From Gammaproteobacteria bacterium (lineage in GTDB: Bacteria; Pseudomonadota; Gammaproteobacteria; UBA1113): 64,000 nt of DNA. The notes under the pieces were generated by a model. It had not been told where the DNA came from and searched no databases. It was given only the letters and a program-made list of their open reading frames with translations. Below, one piece after another: positions 19,046-30,645 of this stretch. The position numbers and the translations under genes are program-made. Each line of letters opens with the position of its first letter. Positions within the stretch are counted from its first letter, which is position 1. The DNA lies in assembly GCA_020051155.1 (NCBI GenBank), contig JAGVJK010000006.1:1-64000 (forward strand). The letters run 5' to 3'.

Positions 19046-19359
19046 TGAACCAGAGTCCTACAATAATGATGACGCGACGTCGAGTGAAGGAATAATAAAA
19101 GAGTATACCTGGAGTTTGGTCTGTTACAATATGAATTGACTCGGTTTGTCGAAACGCTCCCAATGAATTGCATAACGATGAAAGCGTGACGTCTCATTTA
19201 GTGACGGTCATGGTTCTTGAGTTGAAGGGTTAGCTTTTGTTAACTTCCTCTTTACTGGCGCAAAATTTGTCAAAGCAGAGGGTTTTAAGGTACAATGATG
19301 TCCGTAATGAATTTGCCCACATTTTGTACAAAGCCGCGATTGATGGCGTAACGTGAGAG
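19046..19359. other. Intergenic region upstream of dsbD and fxsA
   Basis: The 314-base divergent gap contains one good promoter toward fxsA. TTGTCA (19267-19272) and TACAAT (19291-19296) are separated by 18 bases, about 64 bases before the start codon. No RNA gene or coding frame was recognised in the rest. Confidence 0.5.
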
Positions 19360-19857
19360 ATGAAAAGCTTGATGTTTCAGAATATTAGACCTGCCAAGAT
19401 ACCAAAGCCTGTAAAAATGTTGCTATGGGTGCTGCCTGTTATTGAAGTAGGACTTTTTATACTCGTAGCGAAGATGTTAGGGGTATTTTTAACCCTGGTC
19501 TTGTTATTGGTCACGAGTTTTTTGGGTGGTTGGTTATTACGGCAGCAAGCAGGGATTTTGCAGATGGGGAAGCCGGGTTTTGGCCAGGCGGGTATGCCAG
19601 ATCCCTTAGCGCTTGCCTCTGCCCCCATTAAGATGATGGCCGCTGTTTTACTGTTACTGCCAGGTTTTTTTACGGATATCTTAGGATTAATTCTATTAAC
19701 GCCCGCTGCCAACAAAAAAATCATGACCTTTTTCCTAAAATCTCATTTAAAAGGGTTTGCTTCCTCACAAAATGACAACGTTTACCGCCCGGCTCCCTCC
19801 GCAGAAGTCGATAATGGGCATGTCATTGAAGGGACATTCTGGAAAGAAGACCAATAA
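19360..19857 (+). CDS. fxsA: FxsA family membrane protein
   Basis: The 165-residue product has three to four membrane segments (LLWVLPVIEVGLFILVAK, FLTLVLLLVTSFLGGWLL, MMAAVLLLLPGFFTDILGLILL). A G/A-rich linker and a polar tail follow. PGFFTDILGLILLTPA is the FxsA hallmark. FxsA in E. coli affects exclusion of phage T7 by the F plasmid; its normal role is unclear. Position directly before groESL is common in gammaproteobacteria. Confidence 0.9.
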   Translation: MKSLMFQNIRPAKIPKPVKMLLWVLPVIEVGLFILVAKMLGVFLTLVLLLVTSFLGGWLLRQQAGILQMGKPGFGQAGMPDPLALASAPIKMMAAVLLLLPGFFTDILGLILLTPAANKKIMTFFLKSHLKGFASSQNDNVYRPAPSAEVDNGHVIEGTFWKEDQ

Positions 19858-19935
19858 ATTTCTTAAGCGTCCCTTGTAATCTCATTTTTCTTTCCTTATA
19901 TACCGCTCTGTTCCATGAAGTCCAACAGAAAAAGC

Positions 19936-19989
19936 TTGACACTGAGCTGGGCTTCATTATGATTAGCACTCTTTATTGGAGAGTGCTAA
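19936..19989 (+). promoter_or_regulatory. groESL promoter with CIRCE operator
   Basis: TTGACA (19936-19941) and TATGAT (19958-19963) are 16 bases apart, a strong sigma-70 promoter. A perfect CIRCE element TTAGCACTC-N9-GAGTGCTAA spans 19963-19989 and overlaps the -10 box by one base. HrcA repressor binding is established for CIRCE. No sigma-32 site is obvious. hrcA itself is not in the window. Confidence 0.93.
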
Positions 19990-20042
19990 AAGGCGAAGTG
20001 TCTTTTAGACCGTTTATTAACTTTTAGAGGAGAATGAAGCTA

Positions 20043-20330
20043 ATGAGTATTCGTCCCTTACACGATCGAATCGTGGTTCGTCGTCAAGATGAACGCAAGA
20101 CTGCTGGTGGTATTGTAATTCCTGATACAGCTAGTGAAAAACCCATGATGGGCGTTGTTGTAGCCATTGGTTCCGGCAAACCTCTCGACAATGGTAGTGT
20201 TCGAGAACCCGTTGTGCGAGTGAACGACAAAGTATTATTTGGCAAATATGCTGGTACAGAAGTCGAAGTGAATGGTGAACAACTCGTTGTAATGCGTGAA
20301 GACGACATTATGGCGATCGTTGAAGCTTAA
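20043..20330 (+). CDS. groES: Co-chaperonin GroES
   Basis: The 95-residue ring cap of the GroEL chaperonin begins [18 protein letters not shown] and carries the mobile loop [15 protein letters not shown] chose the ATG at 20043, 9 bases after AGAGGAG. The upstream in-frame ATG at 20034 lies only about one base from that site and would add three residues. It is first gene of the heat-shock pair under the CIRCE promoter. Confidence 0.97.
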   Translation: MSIRPLHDRIVVRRQDERKTAGGIVIPDTASEKPMMGVVVAIGSGKPLDNGSVREPVVRVNDKVLFGKYAGTEVEVNGEQLVVMREDDIMAIVEA

Positions 20331-20352
20331 TAGTTTATTCAACAGAATTTAG

Positions 20353-22008
<1,656 letters not shown>

Positions 22009-22045
22009 TATCATTTCCTTAACGCGCTCAATTAGAGTCCGACGA

Positions 22046-22076
22046 AAAACCCTCGCTTGAAAAAGCGAGGGTTTTT
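22046..22076 (+). terminator. groEL rho-independent terminator
   Basis: AACCCTCGCTT pairs with AAGCGAGGGTT over a GAAA tetraloop and is followed by a T6 run. The stem core is CCCTCGCTT (22050-22058) with AAGCGAGGG (22063-22071). This is a textbook intrinsic terminator 40 bases after the groEL stop. Confidence 0.92.
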
Positions 22077-22303
22077 TATTTAGCGAGGACAAATTTCATA
22101 AAGATTAATACTGCCTTAATAATTCATTGGTAGAATCCCCTTAAGTTTGAAAGACCTGTGCTTTGAAGCACATAGAAAATTAAGAGAGAGCCGAGATTGA
22201 TAACGATGATACGAGGGTGTTGTCTTCCTATTATAATAAGAGCATCTATTACCATGTCCCTTGATACGCTTGTTTTCAATGCTTGCCGCCTGGGGAGCAA
22301 CAA

Positions 22304-22723
22304 ATGCTTTTCATAGTCAAACAAGGCGTAATCTCAAGCAAACAGTATTTTCTTAAAGCCCTCAGAGCTTGTTGGCCACTCAACAACCGCAAAAAAACTC
22401 CGCCATCAACAGTTTCCTCAGGCCATGTGATAGAAGCTTATGTTGTGTATCGTCGAGATAAACATGAGCAAGAAAAACAAATCGTTCATTTTTGTGGACG
22501 TGTATCCTCCGATAACACCAAGAAAATTAAAGCAAGTCCGATTTTTTTCGACAAAGAGCGAGGCGTCGACTATTTACGACATCGAGATCCTTGCGAATGC
22601 TTGTTGAAAGTATCTATTCCCCAAGCCGCTATCGTTGGCTCCAACGATGAGTTGAGCATTACCATGGATAGGCTGAATTTTATTCAAGTTCATGACCTTT
22701 TTGACCGACGCGCAGCAGGATAA
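22304..22723 (+). CDS. Hypothetical protein
   Basis: The product is about 139 residues from the ATG at 22304, preceded by GGGGAG at good spacing; an ATG at 22283 is possible. It opens MLFIVKQGVISSKQYFLKAL. It is basic, has no signal peptide, and shows beta-rich segments HVIEAYVVYRRD and KQIVHFCGRVSSD with a CEC pair near residue 100. I recognise no family. It lies between groEL and rppH, 100 bases before rppH. Confidence 0.6.
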   Translation: MLFIVKQGVISSKQYFLKALRACWPLNNRKKTPPSTVSSGHVIEAYVVYRRDKHEQEKQIVHFCGRVSSDNTKKIKASPIFFDKERGVDYLRHRDPCECLLKVSIPQAAIVGSNDELSITMDRLNFIQVHDLFDRRAAG

Positions 22724-22822
22724 GCCATCTATCTCTCATAACTCCCAAAAACCTTTTGCGTCTTGCGCTGATTTTTGGAACAATGAGGCTAATTGAAATT
22801 TTAGCAATGACTAGGGCTTATC

Positions 22823-23305
22823 GTGATCGATAGTGAAGGTTTTCGGGCGAATGTTGGCATCATTTTAGTAAATCGCAAAGGACGAGTTTTTCTTGGTAAG
22901 CGCATCGGCCAAGATGCATGGCAATTTCCCCAAGGAGGGATCCAACCAGAAGAATCTCCTGAGCAAGCTTTGTTCCGAGAGTTAAAAGAAGAGGTCGGTC
23001 TTAATAAAGAAGACGTCGCTATTTTAGCATCTACCCAAGATTGGTTGCGTTATACTTTGCCAAAGCCTATGATTCGTCATCACAGCAAACCTTTATGCAT
23101 TGGGCAAAAGCAAAAATGGTTTTTGTTACAAATGTTGTCGCCGGATCATCATGTGCAGTTGGATCATTGCCATAAGCCGGAGTTTGATCATTGGCGTTGG
23201 GTTAGCTATTGGTACCCACTCAAAAAAGTGATTTCTTTTAAACGAGAGGTTTATCTACAAGTCTTGCGAGAGTTTAAATCGGTGGCACAGGGAAAAAAAT
23301 ATTAA
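22823..23305 (+). CDS. rppH: RNA pyrophosphohydrolase RppH
   Basis: The 160-residue Nudix hydrolase removes pyrophosphate from the 5' end of mRNA and so triggers RNase E decay. It starts with GTG and reads [20 protein letters not shown], as in E. coli. The Nudix box [20 protein letters not shown] is complete with its Glu metal ligands. The next gene, ptsP, starts 3 bases downstream, an arrangement known in many gammaproteobacteria. Confidence 0.96.
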   Translation: MIDSEGFRANVGIILVNRKGRVFLGKRIGQDAWQFPQGGIQPEESPEQALFRELKEEVGLNKEDVAILASTQDWLRYTLPKPMIRHHSKPLCIGQKQKWFLLQMLSPDHHVQLDHCHKPEFDHWRWVSYWYPLKKVISFKREVYLQVLREFKSVAQGKKY

Positions 23306-23308
23306 ACC

Positions 23309-25588
23309 ATGTTAACGCAGCTGAGAAAAATTATACAGGAAGTTAATAATGCCGCTGATCTCAATGAAGTGTTGCAGCTGGTTACTCGCGAAGTAAAAGA
23401 AGCTATTAACACACAAGCAGCTAGTATTTTTCTCGTCGATCAACACCGTAGCGAATACGTGTTAATGGCTACCTGTGGTCTTAACGCCGCAGCAGTCGGC
23501 AAAGTTCGCTTGAAGCTCAGCCAAGGTTTAGTCGGTTTGGTAGGGCAACGAGAAGAGCCCATCAATATCAAAAATGCACATCTTCATCCTAATTTTTATC
23601 CTGATCCACGTGTAGAAGAAGAACGATATAAAGCATTTTTAGGTGTGCCGATTATTCATCGTCGCATTCTGCAGGGCGTATTAATCGTTCAGGAAGAACA
23701 GGAGCGCTGCTATGACGAGGAGGAAGAGGCATTCCTTGTCACGCTGTGTGCACAACTTTCAAGTGTGATTGCTCATGCTAAAGTCATGGGCGTGATTGAA
23801 GGTATTACAGCGATTAATGAAAAAATTGCAGCCCGTGATATTGTCACCTATAAAGGAATTCCTTGCGTTGCTGGCGTCGGTATCGGTGATGCCGTCGTTA
23901 TTTACCCCCAAGCAGATTTACAAGCGGTTCCCGATCGCCGAGCCGATAACATTGCAGCGGAAAAAAGTTTATTTAATGATGCGTTACAAGCGACACGCGA
24001 AGACATAAAAAAATTGGCAGAGCGATTAAAAGAATCGCTACCAGAAGAAGAATTGTTATTATTTGATGTCTATCTCAAAATGCTCGATAACAATAATATC
24101 GGCTATGATGTGATCAGTGAAATTGAAAAGGGGCAGTGGGCGCAGGGCGCTTTGCGTACTGTCATTCAACGTCACGCGATGCAATTTGCTGCGATGGAAG
24201 ATGATTACTTACGAGAGCGAATTACTGACATCAAAGATTTGGGACGTCGAGTTTTATTTTATTTGCAAGAAAAGCAATGGGACAATATTACTTATTCAGA
24301 ACAAACCATTTTAATTGGTGATGATATTTCCGCGGCGCATTTAGCGGAAGTGCCGGAAGGATGTTTAGCGGGGATTGTTTCAGGAAAAGGTTCTGGCAAT
24401 TCACACGTAGCGATTCTGGCGCGAGCCTTAGGCATTCCCACCGTCATGGGTGTACAAGACTTGCAGCTGGTCAAAGTGGAAAATAAAAAAGTCATTGTGG
24501 ATGGCTATTACGGTCATGTCTACATTGATCCCACGTTGCATTTACAGCGCGAGTTTGCCAACTTAGCTCGTGAAGAGCAAGAGATGACAGCAGACTTACA
24601 AGATTTGCGAGATAAGTTAGCTGAAACCATCGACGGTCATAGTATTGATTTGTATGTCAACATGGGTATGGCCATTGATGCAAGTTTAGCGATGAGTGTC
24701 GGTGCGGGTGGTGTTGGTTTATATCGTTCAGAAATGTGTTTTATGAATCGTGACCGCTTTCCCACTGAAGATGAGCAATATGGTATTTATCGACAATTAC
24801 TTGCCGCTTTTCATCCACGACCGGTAGCCATGCGAACCTTAGATATCGGCGGTGATAAAGTGCTGCCTTATTTCCCCATGAATGATGCGAATCCTTATTT
24901 AGGCTGGCGCGGTATTCGGGTAACGTTAGATCATCCAGAATTATTTTTAGCGCAAATTCGCGCAATGTTGCGTGCTAGTATCGGCATGGATAGTCTGGGG
25001 ATTTTATTGCCGATGATTTCAACCATTAGCGAATTAGAAGAGGCGCAACATTTAATTTCCCGAGCGTATCACGAATTGTTAGAAGAGAATTTAACACCGA
25101 ACAAACCTAGAGTCGGTGTGATGTTAGAGGTGCCCTCAGCGGTTTGGCAAACCAATGCCATTGCAAAACGCGTGGATTTTATGTCGGTGGGTAGTAACGA
25201 TTTAACGCAATATATTTTAGCGGTGGATCGCGGCAATTCTAAAGTATCAGGCCTGTATGATTGTTTACATCCGGCAGTATTGTCCGCCTTAAAACATTGT
25301 GTGGATAGCGCTCATAAAGAACAAAAACCGATTAGCATTTGTGGTGAGATGGCCAGTGATCCAGTATCAGTGATTTTATTACTCGCCATGGGATTTGATA
25401 GTTTAAGTATTAACTCCTCCAGTTTGTTAAAAGTTAAATGGGTGATTCGGCAATTTAGATTATCCTTTGCCAAACAATTATTAGAAGAAATTATGACGTA
25501 CGAAAGTCCAGCGTTTATTCGCTTTCGCTTAGAACAAGCATTAGATGATGCGGGCCTAGGCGGATTAATTCGTGCAGGAAAACGTTAA
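23309..25588 (+). CDS. ptsP: Nitrogen-PTS enzyme I (PtsP)
   Basis: The 759-residue PEP-protein phosphotransferase starts the nitrogen phosphotransfer chain. An N-terminal GAF domain (about residues 15-155) is followed by the PEP-utiliser N-domain. The swivelling His domain has His366 in NSHVAILARALGIPT. The PEP-binding barrel shows GGVGLYRSEMCFM, RTLDIGGDK, MLEVPSAV, GSNDLTQYILAVDR and the catalytic Cys in ISICGEMASDP. The partner NPr and EIIA-Ntr genes are not in the window. Confidence 0.96.
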   Translation: MLTQLRKIIQEVNNAADLNEVLQLVTREVKEAINTQAASIFLVDQHRSEYVLMATCGLNAAAVGKVRLKLSQGLVGLVGQREEPINIKNAHLHPNFYPDPRVEEERYKAFLGVPIIHRRILQGVLIVQEEQERCYDEEEEAFLVTLCAQLSSVIAHAKVMGVIEGITAINEKIAARDIVTYKGIPCVAGVGIGDAVVIYPQADLQAVPDRRADNIAAEKSLFNDALQATREDIKKLAERLKESLPEEELLLFDVYLKMLDNNNIGYDVISEIEKGQWAQGALRTVIQRHAMQFAAMEDDYLRERITDIKDLGRRVLFYLQEKQWDNITYSEQTILIGDDISAAHLAEVPEGCLAGIVSGKGSGNSHVAILARALGIPTVMGVQDLQLVKVENKKVIVDGYYGHVYIDPTLHLQREFANLAREEQEMTADLQDLRDKLAETIDGHSIDLYVNMGMAIDASLAMSVGAGGVGLYRSEMCFMNRDRFPTEDEQYGIYRQLLAAFHPRPVAMRTLDIGGDKVLPYFPMNDANPYLGWRGIRVTLDHPELFLAQIRAMLRASIGMDSLGILLPMISTISELEEAQHLISRAYHELLEENLTPNKPRVGVMLEVPSAVWQTNAIAKRVDFMSVGSNDLTQYILAVDRGNSKVSGLYDCLHPAVLSALKHCVDSAHKEQKPISICGEMASDPVSVILLLAMGFDSLSINSSSLLKVKWVIRQFRLSFAKQLLEEIMTYESPAFIRFRLEQALDDAGLGGLIRAGKR

Positions 25589-25603
25589 TTGCCAGGAGAG
25601 TTC

Positions 25604-26425
25604 ATGATCGAAATTTTGCTATGTATTGCTGCCGGTGCTTTTGCGGGGTTTTCATCGGGTTTGTTGGGCATTGGCGGTGGTTTGATTGTCGTGCCATTTC
25701 TAGTGTTTTTATTACCAAGATTAAATTTTCCAACGCCCTATGTGATGCACATTGCCGTAGGTACATCCTTAGCGCTTATTGTTTTAACCTCGATTTCTTC
25801 TATTTATGCGCACCACCGTAAAGGCGCTATTGATTGGCTTTTATTTAGAAAACTATTGATAGGCTTGATTGTTGGTGCATTGTTGGGTGCTTATATTGCA
25901 GGTATTTTGCGTAGTACATATCTGCAAGTTATTTTTGGCTTCTTTGTTTTCTTCATGGCATACAATCTTGGATTAAAAAAGACACCTTTGGAAAAAGTTC
26001 GGCACTTGCCTTCTTCGTGGATCATGCAAATTCACAGTATCTTGATTGCTGCTTTTTGTACTTTATTGGGTATGGGCGGAGGCAGTTTATTTGTGCCTTA
26101 TTTCAATCAGCACGGGATGAATATGCGCAAAGCGGTGGCGATTTCTGCCGCCTGTTGTTTGCCATTGGCATTGGCTGGTGTGATTGGCTTACTGATTGTG
26201 AGTGTGGGTAATCCAGCGTTACCGCAGAGTACCTTTGGTTATGTTTATTGGCCAGCCTTGATTAGCATGGGGATTCCTAGTATTTTAGTCGCACCCTGGG
26301 GAGCGAGTGTCGCTCATCAACTTTCAGTTCCAAAATTAAAGCAAATTTTTGCTGTATTTTTATTATTTGTTGGTGCTGATATGTTGTGGCAACCCCTGGC
26401 GCATTTATTCCATATTATTAAATAG
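25604..26425 (+). CDS. TauE/SafE family permease
   Basis: The product is about 273 residues with seven to eight membrane helices and the family's paired glycine-rich motifs. GFSSGLLGIGGGLIVVP lies near the N-terminus and LLGMGGGSLFVPYF near the middle. Such proteins export sulfite, sulfoacetate or related anions across the inner membrane. Its substrate is unknown here. Start is set at the ATG at 25604, preceded by AGGAG, rather than the in-frame TTG that abuts the ptsP stop. Confidence 0.88.
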   Translation: MIEILLCIAAGAFAGFSSGLLGIGGGLIVVPFLVFLLPRLNFPTPYVMHIAVGTSLALIVLTSISSIYAHHRKGAIDWLLFRKLLIGLIVGALLGAYIAGILRSTYLQVIFGFFVFFMAYNLGLKKTPLEKVRHLPSSWIMQIHSILIAAFCTLLGMGGGSLFVPYFNQHGMNMRKAVAISAACCLPLALAGVIGLLIVSVGNPALPQSTFGYVYWPALISMGIPSILVAPWGASVAHQLSVPKLKQIFAVFLLFVGADMLWQPLAHLFHIIK

Positions 26426-26434
26426 GAAGCACGC

Positions 26435-27220
26435 ATGTTGACATATCCGCAGATAGATCCTGTCGCTTTCGCCTTAGGACCATTAAAAATTCATTGGTAC
26501 GGAATTATGTACTTGGTAGGATTTTTTGCGGCTTGGGCTCTATTGACGTGGCGTGCGCGAAAGCCCGACAGTGGTTGGACCTCCGCAGAAGTTAGCGATT
26601 TAGTTTTTTATTGCGCCTTAGGGGTCGTCATCGGTGGCCGTTTAGGGTATATGCTGTTTTATGATTTTCACCAATTGTTCACGGAGCCATTATCTATTTT
26701 ACGCGTGTGGCAAGGTGGTATGTCCTTTCATGGTGGTTTATTAGGTGTGGTGTTTGTGGTTTGGTGGTTTGCGCGGCGTTACCACAAATCCTTTATTACT
26801 ATTGGTGATTTTATTGCGCCGGTGGTGCCTATTGGTTTAGCGGCGGGGCGTATTGGTAATTTTATTAATGGTGAATTGTGGGGGAGAGTGACCACGATGT
26901 CCTGGGGAATGATTTTTCCTTCGGGTGGTCCTTTGCCGCGACATCCTTCACAATTGTATGAATTTGCATTGGAAGGCATCTTACTGTTTTTAATTTTGTG
27001 GATTTATTCGGAGAAACGACGTCCACCCATGGCAGTGGGTGGTTTGTTCTTATTGCTCTATGGCTTTTTTCGGTTTATCTGTGAATTATTTAGGATGCCG
27101 GATCCACAATTAGGATATCTCGTGGGGCATTGGATGACGATGGGGCAGCTATTATCACTACCGATGATGTTAGTTGGTTTAGTTATGTGGGTTATGGCTC
27201 ATAAAAAAGAGGTTAAGTAA
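26435..27220 (+). CDS. lgt: Prolipoprotein diacylglyceryl transferase
   Basis: The 261-residue inner-membrane enzyme adds diacylglycerol to the lipobox Cys of prolipoproteins. It has seven membrane segments and the signatures [40 protein letters not shown] and [14 protein letters not shown]. The last is the Lgt signature with the essential Arg. It ends one base into thyA, with the TAATG overlap common for the lgt-thyA pair. Confidence 0.97.
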   Translation: MLTYPQIDPVAFALGPLKIHWYGIMYLVGFFAAWALLTWRARKPDSGWTSAEVSDLVFYCALGVVIGGRLGYMLFYDFHQLFTEPLSILRVWQGGMSFHGGLLGVVFVVWWFARRYHKSFITIGDFIAPVVPIGLAAGRIGNFINGELWGRVTTMSWGMIFPSGGPLPRHPSQLYEFALEGILLFLILWIYSEKRRPPMAVGGLFLLLYGFFRFICELFRMPDPQLGYLVGHWMTMGQLLSLPMMLVGLVMWVMAHKKEVK

Positions 27221-28014
27221 TGAAACAATATCTGGATTATTTAAAACATGTTTTGCAACACGGTGTTGAAAAAATGGATCGGACAGGTATTGGCATCTTA
27301 AGTACCTTCGGTTATCAAATGCGATTTGATTTAGCTAAGGGATTTCCTTTAGTCACTACAAAAAAAATACATACGAAAAGTATTGTGTGTGAATTATTGT
27401 GGTTTTTGCGTGGTGATACTAATGTTAAATTTTTACAGGATCATGGTGTCAGAATTTGGAATGAATGGGCGGATGAGCAAGGTAACTTGGGTCCCGTCTA
27501 TGGCTGTCAGTGGCGCTCGTGGCCAACAGCAAATGGTGGTCATATCGATCAGCTAGCCGAGGTTATTAAGGAAATCAAAACCAATCCTAACTCGCGACGT
27601 TTAATTGTAAACGCATGGAATGTCGGTTGTTTAGAAGACATGGCATTACCGCCTTGTCATTTATTATTTCAGTTTTATGTCGCGAATAATCGGTTGTCTT
27701 GCCAATTGTATCAACGATCGGCGGATTCTTTTTTAGGTGTGCCGTTTAATATTGCTTCCTATGCCTTATTAACAACGATGATTGCCGATCATTGTGGGCT
27801 TGAGTTAGGTGAATTTATTTGGACGGGTGGTGACTGTCATATTTATAAAAATCACTTAGAGCAAGTACAAGAACAATTAACCAGAGAACCTTATCCATTG
27901 CCAAGGTTAGTCATCCGTCAGCGACGCGAACGGCTGGAGGATTATCAGTTAGAAGATTTTGAGTTTCAAGATTACGTCGCTCATCCTCACATTAAAGGTC
28001 TGGTTGCGGTTTAA
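27220..28014 (+). CDS. thyA: Thymidylate synthase
   Basis: The 264-residue enzyme methylates dUMP to dTMP with methylene-tetrahydrofolate. [18 protein letters not shown] opens it. The nucleophile Cys is in [12 protein letters not shown], and [20 protein letters not shown] and [12 protein letters not shown] follow. Length equals E. coli ThyA. It is the last plus-strand gene of the run that starts at 22304 or 22823. Confidence 0.98.
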   Translation: MKQYLDYLKHVLQHGVEKMDRTGIGILSTFGYQMRFDLAKGFPLVTTKKIHTKSIVCELLWFLRGDTNVKFLQDHGVRIWNEWADEQGNLGPVYGCQWRSWPTANGGHIDQLAEVIKEIKTNPNSRRLIVNAWNVGCLEDMALPPCHLLFQFYVANNRLSCQLYQRSADSFLGVPFNIASYALLTTMIADHCGLELGEFIWTGGDCHIYKNHLEQVQEQLTREPYPLPRLVIRQRRERLEDYQLEDFEFQDYVAHPHIKGLVAV

Positions 28015-28023
28015 AAGTAAGAT

Positions 28024-28049
28024 GCGAGTGACAATAGACAGTCACTCGC
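28024..28049. terminator. Stem-loop between thyA and ctpA
   Basis: GCGAGTGAC (28024-28032) pairs perfectly with GTCACTCGC (28041-28049) over an 8-base loop between convergent genes. On the plus strand it is followed by an A5 run and on the minus strand it lacks a U-tract, so terminator function is likely but not certain. Confidence 0.55.
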
Positions 28050-28073
28050 CGGGATAAAAATATCTAAGTATTT

Positions 28074-29453
28074 TTAACGAAGTTGATTGTTTGCTACGCT
28101 CAAACCTTTTAGTAACAGCAAAGCTTCATGCAACTGATAATCGTCAGTCGCTAATTGTTGTTCGCTTTTTTGTTCGCTGCGAAGATCCGTTGCTTGTTTT
28201 TCTAAGGAATTTCCATTTGCTAAATGTTGTCCCAGATCGGATTCTTTTAACATACTAATGTCTAAGTGACTTTTAGTATTTTTTACATCCATGGGTTTTA
28301 CAATCACATCGGGTTTAATGCCCATGGCTTGAATGGAACGACCATTGGGTGTGTAATACAACGCTGTGGTGAGTTTCAAACCGCGCGTGCTATCAAGCGG
28401 TAACACAGTTTGCACGGAACCTTTACCAAAGCTTTGAGTGCCCATAACGATTGCTCGCTTGTGATCTTGTAACGCACCAGCCACAATTTCTGAAGCAGAG
28501 GCGGAGCCTTCATTGATTAAGACAATGATTGGGATCCCTTTCGTTGCATCATTACGTGTAGCATTTGCAGAGTATTGTGCTGCAGGAATTCGACCTTTGG
28601 TGTAGACAATTAATTTATTGTCTTTTGGTAATCGATCGCTGTCGAGGAAAAGATTCGAAACTGCCACAGCGGAGTCGAGTAAACCACCGGGATTATTTCT
28701 TAAGTCGAGAATCAAACCTTTTAAAGGAATCGTTGATTCTTTATTTAAAGCGGTGATAGCATCCATCAGCTTGGTGGCTGTGGGTGCTTGGAATTGGCTA
28801 ATGCGAACATAACCATAACCATTTTCTAACAATTTACTTTTTACGCTGCTAATTTTAATCACTTCACGGGTTAGTTTTAAGGAGATCGGTTGTTTTTCGC
28901 TTTTGCGGTAGAGTGTCAAATTAACCGTGGTGCCAGCTTTGCCTCGCATTTCTTTGACAGCTTCGCTAAGTCCCAAACCATCAACGGGTTTATTATTGAT
29001 ACGAATGATGAGATCGCCGGGTTTGATTCCAGCTTTTGCGGCTGGCGTTTCATCAATGGGACTGACCACTCGAATATAGTCACCTTCAGCGGTCACCTCT
29101 ATACCCAGTCCACCAAATTCACCATTGGTTTGTGAACGTAGATCTTGATATTCATCGGCATCGAGGAAGCCAGAATGTGGGTCAAGGCCTGCTAACATGC
29201 CGCGAATAGCATCATCAAATAATTTGGAATTATCCACATCTTTGACATAGAATTTTTTAATTTCAGTGATGGCAGTGCTAAAACGTTGCACATCTTCCTG
29301 GGAGAGCGCTTCACTTTTTGCGGGGGTGCTACGGATGGCCGCAGGGGGAGTAGTCACGGGCTCACCGTAGACAACAGCGCTGCCAAGCAATGATAACGTG
29401 GTTACGGATGTCAAAAATAAACATCTTATAGGATTAAAACGTGGGTTATTCAC
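28074..29453 (-). CDS. ctpA: C-terminal processing peptidase, S41 family
   Basis: A 459-residue periplasmic serine protease with a signal peptide. A PDZ domain (about residues 105-185, GGLGIEVTAEGDYIRVVSP, LIIRINNKPV) is followed by the S41 catalytic domain. The nucleophile Ser is in NEGSASASEIVAG and the Lys base in GTQSFGKGSVQT. Such peptidases trim periplasmic proteins and cell-wall hydrolases. Its place after envC is a known gammaproteobacterial pairing, consistent with control of peptidoglycan cleavage. Confidence 0.93.
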   Translation of the reverse strand: MNNPRFNPIRCLFLTSVTTLSLLGSAVVYGEPVTTPPAAIRSTPAKSEALSQEDVQRFSTAITEIKKFYVKDVDNSKLFDDAIRGMLAGLDPHSGFLDADEYQDLRSQTNGEFGGLGIEVTAEGDYIRVVSPIDETPAAKAGIKPGDLIIRINNKPVDGLGLSEAVKEMRGKAGTTVNLTLYRKSEKQPISLKLTREVIKISSVKSKLLENGYGYVRISQFQAPTATKLMDAITALNKESTIPLKGLILDLRNNPGGLLDSAVAVSNLFLDSDRLPKDNKLIVYTKGRIPAAQYSANATRNDATKGIPIIVLINEGSASASEIVAGALQDHKRAIVMGTQSFGKGSVQTVLPLDSTRGLKLTTALYYTPNGRSIQAMGIKPDVIVKPMDVKNTKSHLDISMLKESDLGQHLANGNSLEKQATDLRSEQKSEQQLATDDYQLHEALLLLKGLSVANNQLR

Positions 29454-29499
29454 AAGCTACCTCCTAGCCTTCATTAAGATGAGGAGTGTGATGCAACTT

Positions 29500-30645
29500 C
29501 TAAGCCAATTTGTTCGCGCACCAGGACTCGGGATCTAATGGTTCACCATTATGCCTTATTTCAAAGTATAGTCCTGATTCATTAAACCCGCCGCTGTTGC
29601 CCACTTTGGCGATTAAGTCGCCAGCATTGATATGTTCCCCCACCCGTCTAAACAGGCTCTGGTTATGGCCATATAAACTCATATAACCACTGCCATGATC
29701 CACGATGAGCAAGAGTCCGTATCCCTTCAGCCATCCCGAAAAGACTACTCTGCCAGGATAAACGGTATAAACTGACTGTCCTTCTGGCGCGAGGATTAAC
29801 ACGCCGGAGGATGTTAAGTGAGAGTTGCCAATGGGAGTTCCATATTTTTCAGCCAGGGTACCCTTGGTGGGCCAAGGTATTTGGCGATGCTGGGTTGAAA
29901 AGGAAAGAGGGGGTGGCGTCACAGGATGTGAAGTTTCTTGCAGTCGTAATTGTTCAATGACACGCATCAGCGCTTGTTTATTTTGGGTGAGTGTGGAAAG
30001 TTGTTGTGAATTACTGATGATTTCCTGCTGTAAGGATTGTCGAATTTCGTCGCGACGTTTACTTCGTTCATCCAGGGCAGAAATTTTTTGCTGCTTTTGC
30101 GCAGCTAATAGCTTAAGTTGAGAGGTCTGTTGAGTGATGTGATTTTGGTTTTGTTTTAATTGCGAAACCATGTGGCTAAAATTTTTTATGAGCTTACTTC
30201 GTGCTTGATTAAAATAACGATAGTAAATTAAATTGCGTCCCATGACCGCAGGATTTTCTTGATTCAAAATCATTTTTAAATAGTCTTCTTGACCAAGAAT
30301 ATAATTATTAAGAACTTGCTTTGCCAAGAGTGCTTGTTGCTGTTGCAGGGATTGTTGGAACAGCATCTTTTGGTTTTTCAAAAGTTGCAAGCTTTTTGAT
30401 TGCTGCAACAATTGATCATTGGTCGTATCTAATTCTTGATGAATCGAGCCTAATAGAATTTCAGATTGTTTTAATTCATTTTCTAATTGAATTAGACGAT
30501 TTTGATCATGGCTCATAGTTTGTTGAATAGCACTGATCTGTTGATTAAGAATGTTGAGAGTTTTTTGAGGTGCGACAGATTCTGCATTAACCGTGGTTAA
30601 TGTCATTATTAAACCGAGAGCGATGTAAAGAGAATGCTGTCTCAT
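29500..30645 (-). CDS. envC: Murein hydrolase activator EnvC
   Basis: A 381-residue periplasmic protein with a signal peptide and a long coiled coil (about residues 25-240, Gln/Leu-rich). A C-terminal LytM/M23 domain follows. In the LytM domain the normal HxH is changed (LYFEIRHNG) and the first metal site is not canonical. This fits EnvC, which activates amidases at the septum rather than cutting peptidoglycan. It overlaps gpmI by 4 bases. Confidence 0.92.
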   Translation of the reverse strand: MRQHSLYIALGLIMTLTTVNAESVAPQKTLNILNQQISAIQQTMSHDQNRLIQLENELKQSEILLGSIHQELDTTNDQLLQQSKSLQLLKNQKMLFQQSLQQQQALLAKQVLNNYILGQEDYLKMILNQENPAVMGRNLIYYRYFNQARSKLIKNFSHMVSQLKQNQNHITQQTSQLKLLAAQKQQKISALDERSKRRDEIRQSLQQEIISNSQQLSTLTQNKQALMRVIEQLRLQETSHPVTPPPLSFSTQHRQIPWPTKGTLAEKYGTPIGNSHLTSSGVLILAPEGQSVYTVYPGRVVFSGWLKGYGLLLIVDHGSGYMSLYGHNQSLFRRVGEHINAGDLIAKVGNSGGFNESGLYFEIRHNGEPLDPESWCANKLA